Part shown: piece by piece, positions 1-8,892 of the stretch
Layout: every line of letters starts with the position of its first letter
Position numbering within the stretch: the first letter of the stretch is position 1
NCBI GenBank assembly: GCA_018267655.1
Contig: JAFDYB010000002.1
Coordinates: forward strand, 1 to 64,000
From: Bacteroidota bacterium
GTDB lineage: Bacteria; Bacteroidota; Bacteroidia; B-17B0; Aurantibacillaceae
Length of the DNA stretch: 64,000 nucleotides
Direction of reading: 5' to 3'
The notes under the pieces: generated by a model
What the model was told of the DNA's origin: nothing
Databases searched by the model: none
The model's input: the letters and a program-made list of their open reading frames with translations, nothing else
Position numbers and translations under genes: made by a program

Positions 1-960
1 ACAACCGGTGGTTTAACCTATCAATGGGCATCAGCTACTTCATCTGTAGGGCCATACACAGCTATTTCAGGTGCAACTTTATCATCATACACTACACCAC
101 CATTAGCACCAAGTTCAAATTGGTACAATTGTGTAATAACTTGTACAGCAGGTCCTGCAAGCACTACAGCATCTCCGGTTCAAATAACCGCTGTAGGTAC
201 TGTAACAAACCCAATCCCTTACGCAGAAGGCTTTGAAAGTATTTCAAGTAATAATATGTTGCCTAATTGTACTTGGACAACTACAAGTACCGGCACTATC
301 TGTTTAACATACATGTCTGCCACCGGCTCATGGAATCAAATTCCTCACACGGGTAGTAAATACGCATCATTTAGATATGGTACTAACCCTTCAGGCGATT
401 ACTTTTATTCAAATGGTATTGCTTTAACAGCAGGTCAAACTTATTCGGCTAATGTTTTTTACATAACAGATGGCAGCACAGGCTGGAGTGATTTTGAAAT
501 TATGTACGGAGCTGCGCAAACAGCTACAGCCTTAACCTCTATTACTGCTACAACCGGTGTAGTAACAAATACGGCTTATGTTGGCTTAGGAGGTACATTT
601 ACACCAACGCTTTCGGGTATTTACTATGTAGCTATTAAGTGTATTGGGGCTTTTGCGCCTATGTATTTATCGTTTGATGATATTTCAGTTATTGCTTTAC
701 CAGCTTGTACTGGAGCTCCTGCTTCAAACACTATTATTGCCTCTAGCAGTCCAGCTTGTCCTGGTAGTAGTGTTACATTAAATTTAGCTAATACCTACAC
801 AGTTGCAGGCCTTACTTATCAATGGGCATCTTCAACCTCATCAGTTGGACCATTTTCAGCAATATCAGGTGCAACTCAAAACTATTATGTAATACCAACG
901 GCAACAGCAACTACTTGGTATAACGTTGTGGTTACATGTACTGCAGCAAGTGGAAGCGTT
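1..960 (+). repeat. Two near-identical Ig-like modules flanking a jelly-roll domain
   Basis: The Ig-like module encoded at about 1-200 (TYQWASATSSVGP, then ISGAT) recurs at about 800-960 (TYQWASSTSSVGP, then ISGAT), with matching spacing to the WYN...V.TC strand. The first copy is cut by the window edge, so more copies may lie upstream. This is a protein-level repeat whose DNA copies are visibly similar. Confidence 0.7.
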
Positions 961-2472
961 TCTGTTTCACCATCGCAAGTAGCAGTATTAGCCGCTCCTA
1001 TATACACTACTACACCTTTTCTTGAAACATTTGATAATACATGGCAAAACCGTTGCGATAATCACAATGTGCCGGTAGCAGCTTGTTGGTCAAGTACTCC
1101 TACAACCGGCAATAATTCATGGAGAAGACAAGATGATGGTGCTACTGCCTTATGGATAGGATCTTATGGAACCGTTACGCCAATAGGGGTTGGTTCAGCT
1201 GATTTTAATAGTTATGAAGCAAGTTCTGGCATGCAAGGTGCTTTAGATTTGTATATTAACTTAAACTCGTCTGCCACTTACACTATGTCGTTCTATCATA
1301 TTAACACTAGTGGCACAGACTCGTTAGAAGTGTTTTTATCAACAAATGGGGGCTCAACTTTTACTAAAAAAGCAGGTTATACAATTAGCTCAGCTTGGAA
1401 TAAGAAAACTCTTTTATTGTCAGGTGTTAGTTCTCCAACCTGCGTTGTAAGATTCCAAGCAACAAGTGATTGGGGCGTTACGGATATAGGCGTAGATAGC
1501 GTTCAGTTTATTGCGCCTTGCGTTACACCTACAATAAGTTTAACAGCAAGTACAAGTTCATTCTGTATTGGTGGTTCTTCTACTTTATCAATTACAGGAG
1601 CAGCATCTTCTTACTCATGGAGTACAGGTGTAAGTGCTACACAAAGTATAGTTGTAAGCCCAACTGTAAATACGGTTTATACTGCTACTGCTTCAAATGG
1701 TTCGGGATGTAGTGCAACACAAAGCATAGCAATAACTATTTTACCTCCATTAACGTTAACAGTTACCTCAAGTAGCCCAAGTTTATGTGCGGGGTATTCT
1801 GCAACAATATCGGCAAGTGGCGCAAGTAATTACACTTGGACTCCGGGCGGCTTAACAAGTTCTGTAATTGCAATTAGCCCAACAAGTAATTCATCATATA
1901 CTGTATTCGGAGCAAGTGGTACTTGTACAGGTCAGGCAGTGAGTTCAATATCAGTTAGTCCTTCACCTACAATTACTACAATTACTTCGCACAGTATTTG
2001 TCAAGGTAATATAGGAGCTACTTCATTCTCAATAGCTGCATTAGGTGCTTCTACTTACTCATGGTATGCACCTGTAAACTCAAGTAATTTCCAAGTTACA
2101 ATTGTTAATCCTACTGTAACAACTGTTTATACTGTAGCAGCAGTTAGTGCTAACGGTTGTAAGTCAGTTGGTACAGCAACAATGTTAGTAGTAAATTGCA
2201 CAGGTATTGCACAAAATAGCACCAATGAAAATGCGGTTACTTTGTTCCCTAATCCAGTAAATGATGTATTTACAGTTGTGTTACAAAATGCAAGTGAAAA
2301 TATGCATATACAATTGTTTGATGCAAGTGGCAAAATGATATTAAATCATTCGTTAAAGTTAGGCAACACTACAATTAGCTTAAAAGATTTTGCACCTGGA
2401 GTTTATAGCTACAATGTTATTTCTACAGATAGTAAGCAAATAATTAAGAATGGAAAATTGATTAAACAATAA
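1..2472 (+). CDS. T9SS cargo protein, Ig-like modules with type A sorting domain (5' partial)
   Basis: The frame is open from the first base, so the gene begins upstream and 823 residues of its C-terminal part are seen. The order is: a partial Ig-like module around 'LTYQWASATSSVGP'; a jelly-roll/adhesin-like domain starting near 'PYAEGFES'; a second, nearly identical Ig-like module ('LTYQWASSTSSVGP'); a MAM-like domain starting near 'FLETFDNTW' with 'VGVDSVQF'-type end strands; three further Ig-like modules; and a final 75-residue T9SS type A sorting domain (LFPNPVNDVF ... FAPGVYSYNV ... KNGKLIKQ). In this family the sorting domain carries the protein across the outer membrane and is replaced by a surface anchor or removed. 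It is probably a cell-surface or released adhesin. Ligand unknown. A strong terminator follows within 20 bases, so it ends its transcript. Confidence 0.9.
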   Translation, partial: TTGGLTYQWASATSSVGPYTAISGATLSSYTTPPLAPSSNWYNCVITCTAGPASTTASPVQITAVGTVTNPIPYAEGFESISSNNMLPNCTWTTTSTGTICLTYMSATGSWNQIPHTGSKYASFRYGTNPSGDYFYSNGIALTAGQTYSANVFYITDGSTGWSDFEIMYGAAQTATALTSITATTGVVTNTAYVGLGGTFTPTLSGIYYVAIKCIGAFAPMYLSFDDISVIALPACTGAPASNTIIASSSPACPGSSVTLNLANTYTVAGLTYQWASSTSSVGPFSAISGATQNYYVIPTATATTWYNVVVTCTAASGSVSVSPSQVAVLAAPIYTTTPFLETFDNTWQNRCDNHNVPVAACWSSTPTTGNNSWRRQDDGATALWIGSYGTVTPIGVGSADFNSYEASSGMQGALDLYINLNSSATYTMSFYHINTSGTDSLEVFLSTNGGSTFTKKAGYTISSAWNKKTLLLSGVSSPTCVVRFQATSDWGVTDIGVDSVQFIAPCVTPTISLTASTSSFCIGGSSTLSITGAASSYSWSTGVSATQSIVVSPTVNTVYTATASNGSGCSATQSIAITILPPLTLTVTSSSPSLCAGYSATISASGASNYTWTPGGLTSSVIAISPTSNSSYTVFGASGTCTGQAVSSISVSPSPTITTITSHSICQGNIGATSFSIAALGASTYSWYAPVNSSNFQVTIVNPTVTTVYTVAAVSANGCKSVGTATMLVVNCTGIAQNSTNENAVTLFPNPVNDVFTVVLQNASENMHIQLFDASGKMILNHSLKLGNTTISLKDFAPGVYSYNVISTDSKQIIKNGKLIKQ

Positions 2473-2490
2473 TATAAAAGCATATAGATT

Positions 2491-2517
2491 AAAAAGCCAC
2501 CGAAAGGTGGCTTTTTT
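2491..2517 (+). terminator. Rho-independent terminator
   Basis: An AGCCACC/GGTGGCT stem closes a GAAA tetraloop, with an A-run before and a T-run after, 18 bases past the stop codon of the T9SS cargo gene. The flanking A and T runs could also let it work for the converging minus-strand kinase gene. Confidence 0.85.
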
Positions 2518-2581
2518 GTTTAATGTTAGAAACCCTAATACATACTTGGTACAATGGCTTACTAATGACGTATTCAAACTA

Positions 2582-3607
2582 CTACAAACTCGTCCAAGTT
2601 GTTAAACCTTCTTTTGTAAATTTAAATGATTGGATTTTTCCTCCTAAATTTTCAATTGCTTTAGCTACTTTAATTTTAGTTACACGAGGGCAATAAAAAA
2701 ACATAAAACCTCCGCCGCCGGCACCTGAAATTTTACCGCCAGTGGCACCATTGTTAAGCGCAGTAATATACACTTTATCAATTAATTCGTTGCTAATAGA
2801 GTGAGCAATTTGTTTTTTATTTGTCCAGCCAAAGTGTAAAATTTCTCCTATTTTATGTAAATCGCCTCGGAGCAAAGCATCTTTCATTTGTTGTGCCTGA
2901 TTTTTTAATTGATGAGTTGCCTCGAGTGATTTTTCATTATTTTCTTTTACATTTTTTACTTGCTCATTAATTATTGTAGCCGATAAGCGCTGGGTATCCG
3001 TAAAATATAATAACAAATTAAACTCTAATTCATAAAGTATTTCATTTTTTAACTGCAATGGATTAACAATAACTTTATCATTAGCAAAAAATTCCATAAA
3101 GTTAATGCCTCCAAATGTAGCAGCGTATTGGTCTTGCCGGCCACCACTCATGCCCAAATCAATGCGTTCTATTTCATAAGCCAAATGAGCTATATCGTAT
3201 TTTCCTAAGGGTAGTTTGAGCCACTCTACAAAAGTACCAATGAGCGACACAACAATTGTAGATGATGTTCCCAAACCTGAACCTTGCGGCGCTTCAATAT
3301 AAGAGCTAAGGCGAAATGACAATTCAGGTAAATTAAATTGTTTTACCAAACGATTATAAACACCAATAAATAATTCAAAATTTTCAATTATTGGTAATTC
3401 TTTTTTAGAGTCAAACGCAATGCACTTATCACTACCTTCAATACAAAATTCGATTTTATTATTTTGTAATGGTTCTAAACTTGCATAGGCATATAAATCA
3501 ATTGTAGTGTTTAAAATTGCTCCTCCATACAAATCTGCATAAGGCGAAACATCTGTTCCTCCGCCTGCCAATCCAATTCTTAAGGGAGCTTTACTTCTTA
3601 TAATCAT
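2582..3607 (-). CDS. GHMP-family sugar kinase, HddA-like (heptose 7-phosphate kinase type)
   Basis: A 341-residue protein of normal length for the galactokinase/homoserine/mevalonate/phosphomevalonate kinase family. The N-terminus MIIRSKAPLRIGLAGGGTDV (1-20) is typical of D-glycero-alpha-D-manno-heptose 7-phosphate kinases and related kinases of nucleotide-sugar pathways. The phosphate-binding loop PQGSGLGTSS lies at about 107-116 and the C-terminal glycine motif KISGAGGGG at about 292-300. It would phosphorylate a sugar phosphate at the anomeric position to feed GDP-heptose or a similar activated sugar. A glycosyltransferase lies two genes downstream on the same strand, which fits surface-polysaccharide work, but no other heptose-pathway gene is in view. 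The exact substrate is not readable from sequence. Confidence 0.85.
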   Translation of the reverse strand: MIIRSKAPLRIGLAGGGTDVSPYADLYGGAILNTTIDLYAYASLEPLQNNKIEFCIEGSDKCIAFDSKKELPIIENFELFIGVYNRLVKQFNLPELSFRLSSYIEAPQGSGLGTSSTIVVSLIGTFVEWLKLPLGKYDIAHLAYEIERIDLGMSGGRQDQYAATFGGINFMEFFANDKVIVNPLQLKNEILYELEFNLLLYFTDTQRLSATIINEQVKNVKENNEKSLEATHQLKNQAQQMKDALLRGDLHKIGEILHFGWTNKKQIAHSISNELIDKVYITALNNGATGGKISGAGGGGFMFFYCPRVTKIKVAKAIENLGGKIQSFKFTKEGLTTWTSL

Positions 3608-3690
3608 TTGACTTATTTTTATTCAATTTTTTTAATGCAGGCTAGAAATAAAACGATATATTTTCATTTGTATTTACGTATTTTAACCTG

Positions 3691-4179
3691 TTATTTCATA
3701 TTAATAAATTGCAAAGGGATTTCGTAATTACCTTTCCTGCATATTGCAATAGTAGCTTGTAAATCGTTTATACTTTTGCTGCTAACCCGTATTATATCAT
3801 CCATTATTTGGGCTGTAACTTTTAATTTACTATCCTTAATGTCTTTTAAAATTTTTTTTGAAGTCTCTTTGTCAATGCCTTGACGCACTTTAATTTCTTT
3901 TTTTATCATGGTGCCGCTTGGATAGTGATTTTTACTTTCGTCGAGCCCACGAGGATCGAGCCCTTGTTTTATCATGCGCGAATGAATTGCGTCAATTATG
4001 GCAGTTAAGCGCATATCATTTTCTGTTGAAATAGCGATATTCAATTCTTTTTTATTAAAATCAATTGTGCTCTTAGAATCTTTAAAGTCCCAGCGATTAA
4101 GTATTTCTTTACGGGCAACGTTTAATGAATTGTCCATTAGTTGAGCATCAATTTTAGAGGCAATATCAAATGACGGCAT
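3691..4179 (-). CDS. yajQ: YajQ-family nucleotide-binding protein
   Basis: 162 residues when started at the ATG at 4179 (MPSFDIASKIDAQLMDNSLN), which matches the family start and usual length. An upstream in-frame start at 4215 would add 12 residues with no family match. Recognisable family segments are RWDFKDSKSTIDFN, the DPRGLDESKN-like central part, and the end QFINMK. YajQ proteins have two ferredoxin-like halves; a member in Xanthomonas binds cyclic di-GMP, and others are reported to bind nucleic acid. The role here is open. It lies between the kinase and a glycosyltransferase on the same strand, with gaps of about 80 and 70 bases. Confidence 0.9.
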   Translation of the reverse strand: MPSFDIASKIDAQLMDNSLNVARKEILNRWDFKDSKSTIDFNKKELNIAISTENDMRLTAIIDAIHSRMIKQGLDPRGLDESKNHYPSGTMIKKEIKVRQGIDKETSKKILKDIKDSKLKVTAQIMDDIIRVSSKSINDLQATIAICRKGNYEIPLQFINMK

Positions 4180-4249
4180 AATACTGTAAAGATAAAAACA
4201 TCTGTTTACAAGCACAAGTTATATTTAAATTATTTGAAGACTCTCTATT

Positions 4250-5491
4250 TTAAAGAGATTTATTTAGTAAAATATTGTTAAGTTGAATGTATAGCTTTTG
4301 AGCAATTATTATTCTGTTAAAATTAATATTGACAAACTCCCTGCCTCTTTTTCCTAATTCAATTTTAAGTTGGGGGCTTTCAATTAACTTGTTTATAGCC
4401 TTAGCTAATTCACCTACGTTTTCAGGTTCAAAAAACAAACCGCATTTTCCTTGGTTGATAAATAAATCTCGCGCCTCACCATCAACACCTAAGATTACAG
4501 GAACTTGCATTGACAGTGTTTCAAAGATTTTTGATGGTATAGCGCCTAAAAATAAATCTAATTTTCGTAAAGGAATTATGGCAGCATCAATTGATTTTAA
4601 TATGCCCGGCATTTGTTGCTTAGAAACCGCATCTAAAAAAAATACATTACTAATTTTATCGCTCTTTGAAATATTAATTAAACGTTCTTTTTCCGGGCCG
4701 CTTCCTAATAATACAAATTTTATGTTTTTTGAGTTTGATAATAATTTTGCTGCATTTAATATTATCTCTAAACCTTGCGCTATACCTATGATACCTGCGT
4801 ATAAAAAAATAAAGTCGGTTTCAGAAAAATTATTTTTTTCTCGCCAATTTCCTTTATTTATTTCGTTTGGATTGTAGTAATCTAAGTCCACTCCATTAGG
4901 TAACCAATACGTTTTAATGTTTGGGAAACGCTGCTCTATACTTTTACAAATTCCCTGCGTTTGCCCCGTTACTAATATTGATTTGTGGTATAATTTTTTT
5001 TCGAGATTATATGCTAATTTTAATAGTAATTTGTTTTTTACAACGCCTAATTTTTCAGCACTTTCGGGCCACAAATCGCTTACATTAAATATTAACTTTG
5101 CTTTTCTTTTTTTTGCTAAATACATAGCACTGTACCCTAAAAACAATGGTGGAGACTCGCACAATAAAAAATCGAAATTTTCATTGAGTTTTTTGCCAAT
5201 AAAAGCACTTGAAACAACAAATGAAAAATAATTTCGTAGACGGCTAATAATTGATTTATTTTTTGAAACAAATATTTTAGTGCGATGCACTTTTATATTT
5301 GAAATTTTTTCGAACAGATATTTTTTATTTTTATACCCCTCGTAAATTTCCATTTGCGGGTAGTTAGGCATTGCTGTTAAAACAGAAACATCTACTCCAA
5401 GTTCATTAAGTTTAACAGCTAATTCAAAAAGTCGATTTTGAGGTGCTCCAACTTCGGGCGGAAAATATTGTGATAAAATTAGCAGTTTCAT
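4250..5491 (-). CDS. Glycosyltransferase family 4 (WbuB-like)
   Basis: 413 residues with the two-Rossmann layout of GT4 enzymes. The N-terminal acceptor domain opens with MKLLILSQYFPPEVGAPQNR, a pattern common in WbuB/Fuc4NAc-transferase-like proteins. The C-terminal donor domain has FLYAGIIGIAQGLEIILNAA, then the LLGSGPEKERL strand, and an EX7E-like region around FETLSMQVPVILGVDGEARD. It should transfer a sugar from a nucleotide donor to a lipid-linked or polysaccharide acceptor on the cytoplasmic side of the inner membrane. Neighbouring HddA-like kinase supports cell-surface glycan synthesis. Donor and acceptor cannot be named. Confidence 0.87.
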   Translation of the reverse strand: MKLLILSQYFPPEVGAPQNRLFELAVKLNELGVDVSVLTAMPNYPQMEIYEGYKNKKYLFEKISNIKVHRTKIFVSKNKSIISRLRNYFSFVVSSAFIGKKLNENFDFLLCESPPLFLGYSAMYLAKKRKAKLIFNVSDLWPESAEKLGVVKNKLLLKLAYNLEKKLYHKSILVTGQTQGICKSIEQRFPNIKTYWLPNGVDLDYYNPNEINKGNWREKNNFSETDFIFLYAGIIGIAQGLEIILNAAKLLSNSKNIKFVLLGSGPEKERLINISKSDKISNVFFLDAVSKQQMPGILKSIDAAIIPLRKLDLFLGAIPSKIFETLSMQVPVILGVDGEARDLFINQGKCGLFFEPENVGELAKAINKLIESPQLKIELGKRGREFVNINFNRIIIAQKLYIQLNNILLNKSL

Positions 5492-5525
5492 TAAATTGAA
5501 TTATTACAAATTAATCTAAAAATAT

Positions 5526-8435
5526 TTATTTACACGCATCGTAAAAAGCTTTATGAATTTTAGATCTAATACCTGATTTTGATAATTTATTAGGCTCAGC
5601 ATCAGGATAAACACGATTACTTAAAAAAACAAATACTAAATTATTTTTTGGGTCTGCCCAAGCAAATGTGCCTGTAAATCCGCTATGTCCAAAGCTTTCA
5701 AAACTACATTCACTTGTAACGGGGCTCATTTTTTTATCATCAGTTTCTGGTTTATCAAAACAAAGTCCACGTCTGTTTTCCTTACAATAATGGCATTTTA
5801 CAAAATCTTTTACAATATTGCTGTCAATCACCTGTTCGTTATTATACATGCCATTATTTAAATACAATTGCATTAATTTAGCTACCTCGTATGCATTGCC
5901 AAACAAGCCGGCGTGCCCGGCTACACCACCCAACATAGCTGCACCGGGGTCGTGTACAAAGCCTTGTATAATTTGTTTTCTAAATTTTTTATCGTTTTCA
6001 GTAGGAACTATTTGTTCTTCAGAAAAAAACTTAAGCGGTAAATACGTTAATGATATACCCAACTTTCGATACAAATCAGCAAGTAATTCGTTTTGTTTTT
6101 TGCCGCTTAATTTTTCGATTATTTCCTGCATAAAATAATAGCCTAAATCGCTGTAAACATATTTACCCGTTTTTTCTATTTTTGAATCAATTATTTTTTT
6201 ATAAATACTATCGCGAATTCGAGACGCTGTAAATAAATTTTTTGCTACCTGTACTGTATATTCACCTGTTGCCGTTGCGGAGTAATAGCCTGGTTTATAT
6301 GTTCCTTTTTTTGTTATTGTATTTAAATAAAAAGCAAGCCAAGGCTGCAAACCCGCCTGATGAGTTAAAACGTCTTCTATTACAAGGCTATCTTTGTTGC
6401 TTCCTTTTAATTGCGGCAAATAAAATCCTAAAGTTTTTTTATAATCAAACTTTTTATCGTTTTGTAATTTCATTAAAGCCAATGCACTCGATAAAATTTT
6501 AGTAAGAGAAGCTAAATCATACATGCTTTGATTATTTATTTCATTTGACAGTGCGTCATAAGTATATCGTCCAAAACTTTTACGATAAATTAAATCGCCA
6601 TCTTTTAAAGCCACTATTTGACAACCGGGGTAAACTTTTTCGGTTATACCAGCAATAGCAATACTATCAATTAACCTAAATTTAATACTGTCGAATTGCA
6701 TTTTTTGCTTAACTACTACTTGTGGCATTAAAGCGTTAATATTAAAACCACTATTAAGTTTAAAATTAATAGTAGAAACAGGTAGTTTTCCATCAGCATT
6801 ATTAAGACCTAAAATAACATTAGCGCTTGCCCTTAGCAAGCTTGGCATATACTCGTAACCTAATATTAGAGCTTTTACTTTACTAATTGATGTAATATGG
6901 TTAAGTAAGTAAGGGTTTGAAAAAACACTTAACACAGTAGGCTTTAATGTTGCAATTGAGTCAATTAGTTTTAGTGTTTGCTCTCCTATGCCATAAAAAT
7001 TATCTGCCTTTAAGGTTGTTTTATTTACCTGTATAATTGCTAAATCACATGTGTTTACAATTTTAAAAAGAGTTTCAATCTCTTTATCTTTAGCGTCATG
7101 TTTTAAACCTATGTGTTGTACATTTAAATTAGTTGCAAGCGTGTTGTAAAATGTATTTTTTTCTTCAATTCCAAAAGAGATTTCGGTAATTTTTAATGAT
7201 TTTGTGTTTTTTAGCGGTAAAAAATTTTCATTGTTTTTTAATACAGTAATTGCGGCAGATGCTAATTTTTCGTTGAGTTCGTAACTGGTTTGCGTATTAA
7301 GTTCTTTTGCAATATTTCTTGATGCAACTTCTGTATTTTTATTTAACCCGCACCAGTATTTTGCTTTAATTATTTTTTTACATCGCTCGTCAATTTCTAA
7401 CTGCGTAATTTTTTTTTCATCAATTGCTTTTAAAATTTCGTTAATTGCTTTCTCAACATTACCACTAAACAACAATACGTCGTTGCCTGCTAAAAGAGCC
7501 TTTACGTCTGCTATACCGGGTTCAAAATATTTAGCAACGCCTTTCATATTTAAAGCATCTGTAAAAATTAAGCCCTTAAAATTTAATTTTATTTTAAGCA
7601 AATCGTTTACAATTTTAGGCGATAAGGTAGAAGGCAAATTTGCAGTTGTATCAAGTGCAGGTATATTTAAATGAGCAACCATAATGCTTGCCAAACCCTT
7701 TTCAATTAATTGTTTAAAAGGATATAACTCTAAACTATCTAAACGTTGCACAGAGTGATTGATTTGAGGTAAGGTTTTATGCGAATCGCTATCGGTATCG
7801 CCATGTCCCGGAAAATGTTTGCCATTAGCCATCACATGTTCATCTTGCAGCCCCCTCATGTACATATATCCTTTTTGTGCAACTTTTAATTTATCTTCTC
7901 CAAAACTTCTCATCCCTATTACAGGATTTAAAGAATTATTATTAATATCAATATCAGGTGCAAAATTTACATGAATTCCTGCTCTTTTGCACTCTTGTGC
8001 AATTTGCTTTCCCATTAAATAAATTAAACTGTCGTTTTGAATGGCTCCTAAAGTCATTTGTTTAGGATACCGAGGCGTGCTATCAAGGCGCATCGCTAAA
8101 CCCCACTCGCCATCAATACTATATAGTAATGGAGTTTTAGTTATTTTTTGATAGTAATTAGCTAGTTTAGCTTGTTTTGCAGGCCCACCTTGCATCCAGA
8201 TTAAGCCACCTATTTTAAAATTCTCAATTAGGTTTTTAATTTCTTTAACATGTTTAATATCTTTATTGCTGTATGCAGCAACCATAAATAATTGGGCAAT
8301 TTTTTCTTTTGGAGTTAATGAGTTAAATACCGAATCTACCCACTTATTTTCTGAATTTAAAAATTCAGGCGATTGTGCAAAAAGAGAATTGCAAACCCAA
8401 AAAAACATCAATAAACTATAAAATTTTACACGCAT
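5526..8435 (-). CDS. Secreted glycoside hydrolase family 3 / beta-lactamase-like fusion
   Basis: 969 residues. A signal peptide (1-21, ending NSLFAQ) is followed by a GH3 catalytic domain (about 35-360) with the NagZ-type signature KHFPGHGDTDSDSH at 206-219 and the probable nucleophile aspartate in FTDALNM near 293. A GH3 C-terminal-like domain follows (about 390-570). A second enzyme domain of the class C beta-lactamase/penicillin-binding type covers about 590-960, with SLTK at 643-646 (S-x-x-K), YSD at 761-763 in place of the usual Y-x-N, and HSG at 917-919. The GH3 half should remove N-acetylglucosamine from muropeptides or chitin-like oligomers; the second half may act on D-Ala peptides or esters. 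Both would work in the periplasm or on the surface. This fusion is known in Bacteroidota. It stands alone, divergent from clpS. Confidence 0.9.
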   Translation of the reverse strand: MRVKFYSLLMFFWVCNSLFAQSPEFLNSENKWVDSVFNSLTPKEKIAQLFMVAAYSNKDIKHVKEIKNLIENFKIGGLIWMQGGPAKQAKLANYYQKITKTPLLYSIDGEWGLAMRLDSTPRYPKQMTLGAIQNDSLIYLMGKQIAQECKRAGIHVNFAPDIDINNNSLNPVIGMRSFGEDKLKVAQKGYMYMRGLQDEHVMANGKHFPGHGDTDSDSHKTLPQINHSVQRLDSLELYPFKQLIEKGLASIMVAHLNIPALDTTANLPSTLSPKIVNDLLKIKLNFKGLIFTDALNMKGVAKYFEPGIADVKALLAGNDVLLFSGNVEKAINEILKAIDEKKITQLEIDERCKKIIKAKYWCGLNKNTEVASRNIAKELNTQTSYELNEKLASAAITVLKNNENFLPLKNTKSLKITEISFGIEEKNTFYNTLATNLNVQHIGLKHDAKDKEIETLFKIVNTCDLAIIQVNKTTLKADNFYGIGEQTLKLIDSIATLKPTVLSVFSNPYLLNHITSISKVKALILGYEYMPSLLRASANVILGLNNADGKLPVSTINFKLNSGFNINALMPQVVVKQKMQFDSIKFRLIDSIAIAGITEKVYPGCQIVALKDGDLIYRKSFGRYTYDALSNEINNQSMYDLASLTKILSSALALMKLQNDKKFDYKKTLGFYLPQLKGSNKDSLVIEDVLTHQAGLQPWLAFYLNTITKKGTYKPGYYSATATGEYTVQVAKNLFTASRIRDSIYKKIIDSKIEKTGKYVYSDLGYYFMQEIIEKLSGKKQNELLADLYRKLGISLTYLPLKFFSEEQIVPTENDKKFRKQIIQGFVHDPGAAMLGGVAGHAGLFGNAYEVAKLMQLYLNNGMYNNEQVIDSNIVKDFVKCHYCKENRRGLCFDKPETDDKKMSPVTSECSFESFGHSGFTGTFAWADPKNNLVFVFLSNRVYPDAEPNKLSKSGIRSKIHKAFYDACK

Positions 8436-8560
8436 TATTTTATAAAAGTAAGCCGTATTCTTTTTTTAATTTTCTTCAATAAATTTAATTTGTTAACACA
8501 GCACTTTTAATGCCTTAATTTAGGCGACTTATTTATGAATTTTAAATAGGCTTAATTTTG

Positions 8561-8568
8561 TATATTTG
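8561..8568 (+). promoter_or_regulatory. Bacteroidota -7 box (TATATTTG) for clpS operon
   Basis: TATATTTG fits the Bacteroidota consensus TAnnTTTG and lies 21 bases before the clpS ATG. No clear TTG -33 box is present at 19 bases spacing, so only half of the promoter is supported. Confidence 0.45.
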
Positions 8569-8588
8569 TAGCCTAAAATTTATACATA

Positions 8589-8870
8589 ATGTTAGTTAAT
8601 TCAACTGAATTATTAGAGGAAGAGGTTACCGTTGTTAAAGAAGGTGCCATAAAAACTTTAGTACTTTATAACGATGATGTAAATACATTTGATCATGTAA
8701 TTAATTGTTTGATTAAATATTGCAAACACGAAGTTGAACAAGCTGACCAATGCGCACACATTGTTCATTTTAAAGGAAAATGCGCCATTAAAAGCGGCTC
8801 ATTTAACTCCCTAAGGCCTATTTGTGAAGCATTGCTCGAAAATAAATTAAGTGCTAAAATCGAAAACTAA
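8589..8870 (+). CDS. clpS: ATP-dependent Clp protease adaptor ClpS
   Basis: A 93-residue protein matching ClpS over its full length. The core TLVLYNDDVNTFDHVINCL carries the acidic YNDD pocket that, in this family, binds N-degron residues. The second half (HIVHFKGKCAIKSG) matches the strand that contacts ClpA/ClpC. It delivers proteins with destabilising N-terminal residues to the Clp protease in the cytoplasm. It opens a tight plus-strand run: 22 bases to the M48 protease gene and 17 and 21 bases between the following genes. That suggests co-transcription with membrane-protein quality-control and export genes. Confidence 0.95.
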   Translation: MLVNSTELLEEEVTVVKEGAIKTLVLYNDDVNTFDHVINCLIKYCKHEVEQADQCAHIVHFKGKCAIKSGSFNSLRPICEALLENKLSAKIEN

Positions 8871-8892
8871 TTACAAAACCTATACAGTAAAA

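Noticed and set aside
4329-4877. A 182-residue plus-strand frame opposite the GT4 gene
   Set aside because: Antisense to a clear glycosyltransferase and without recognisable motifs.
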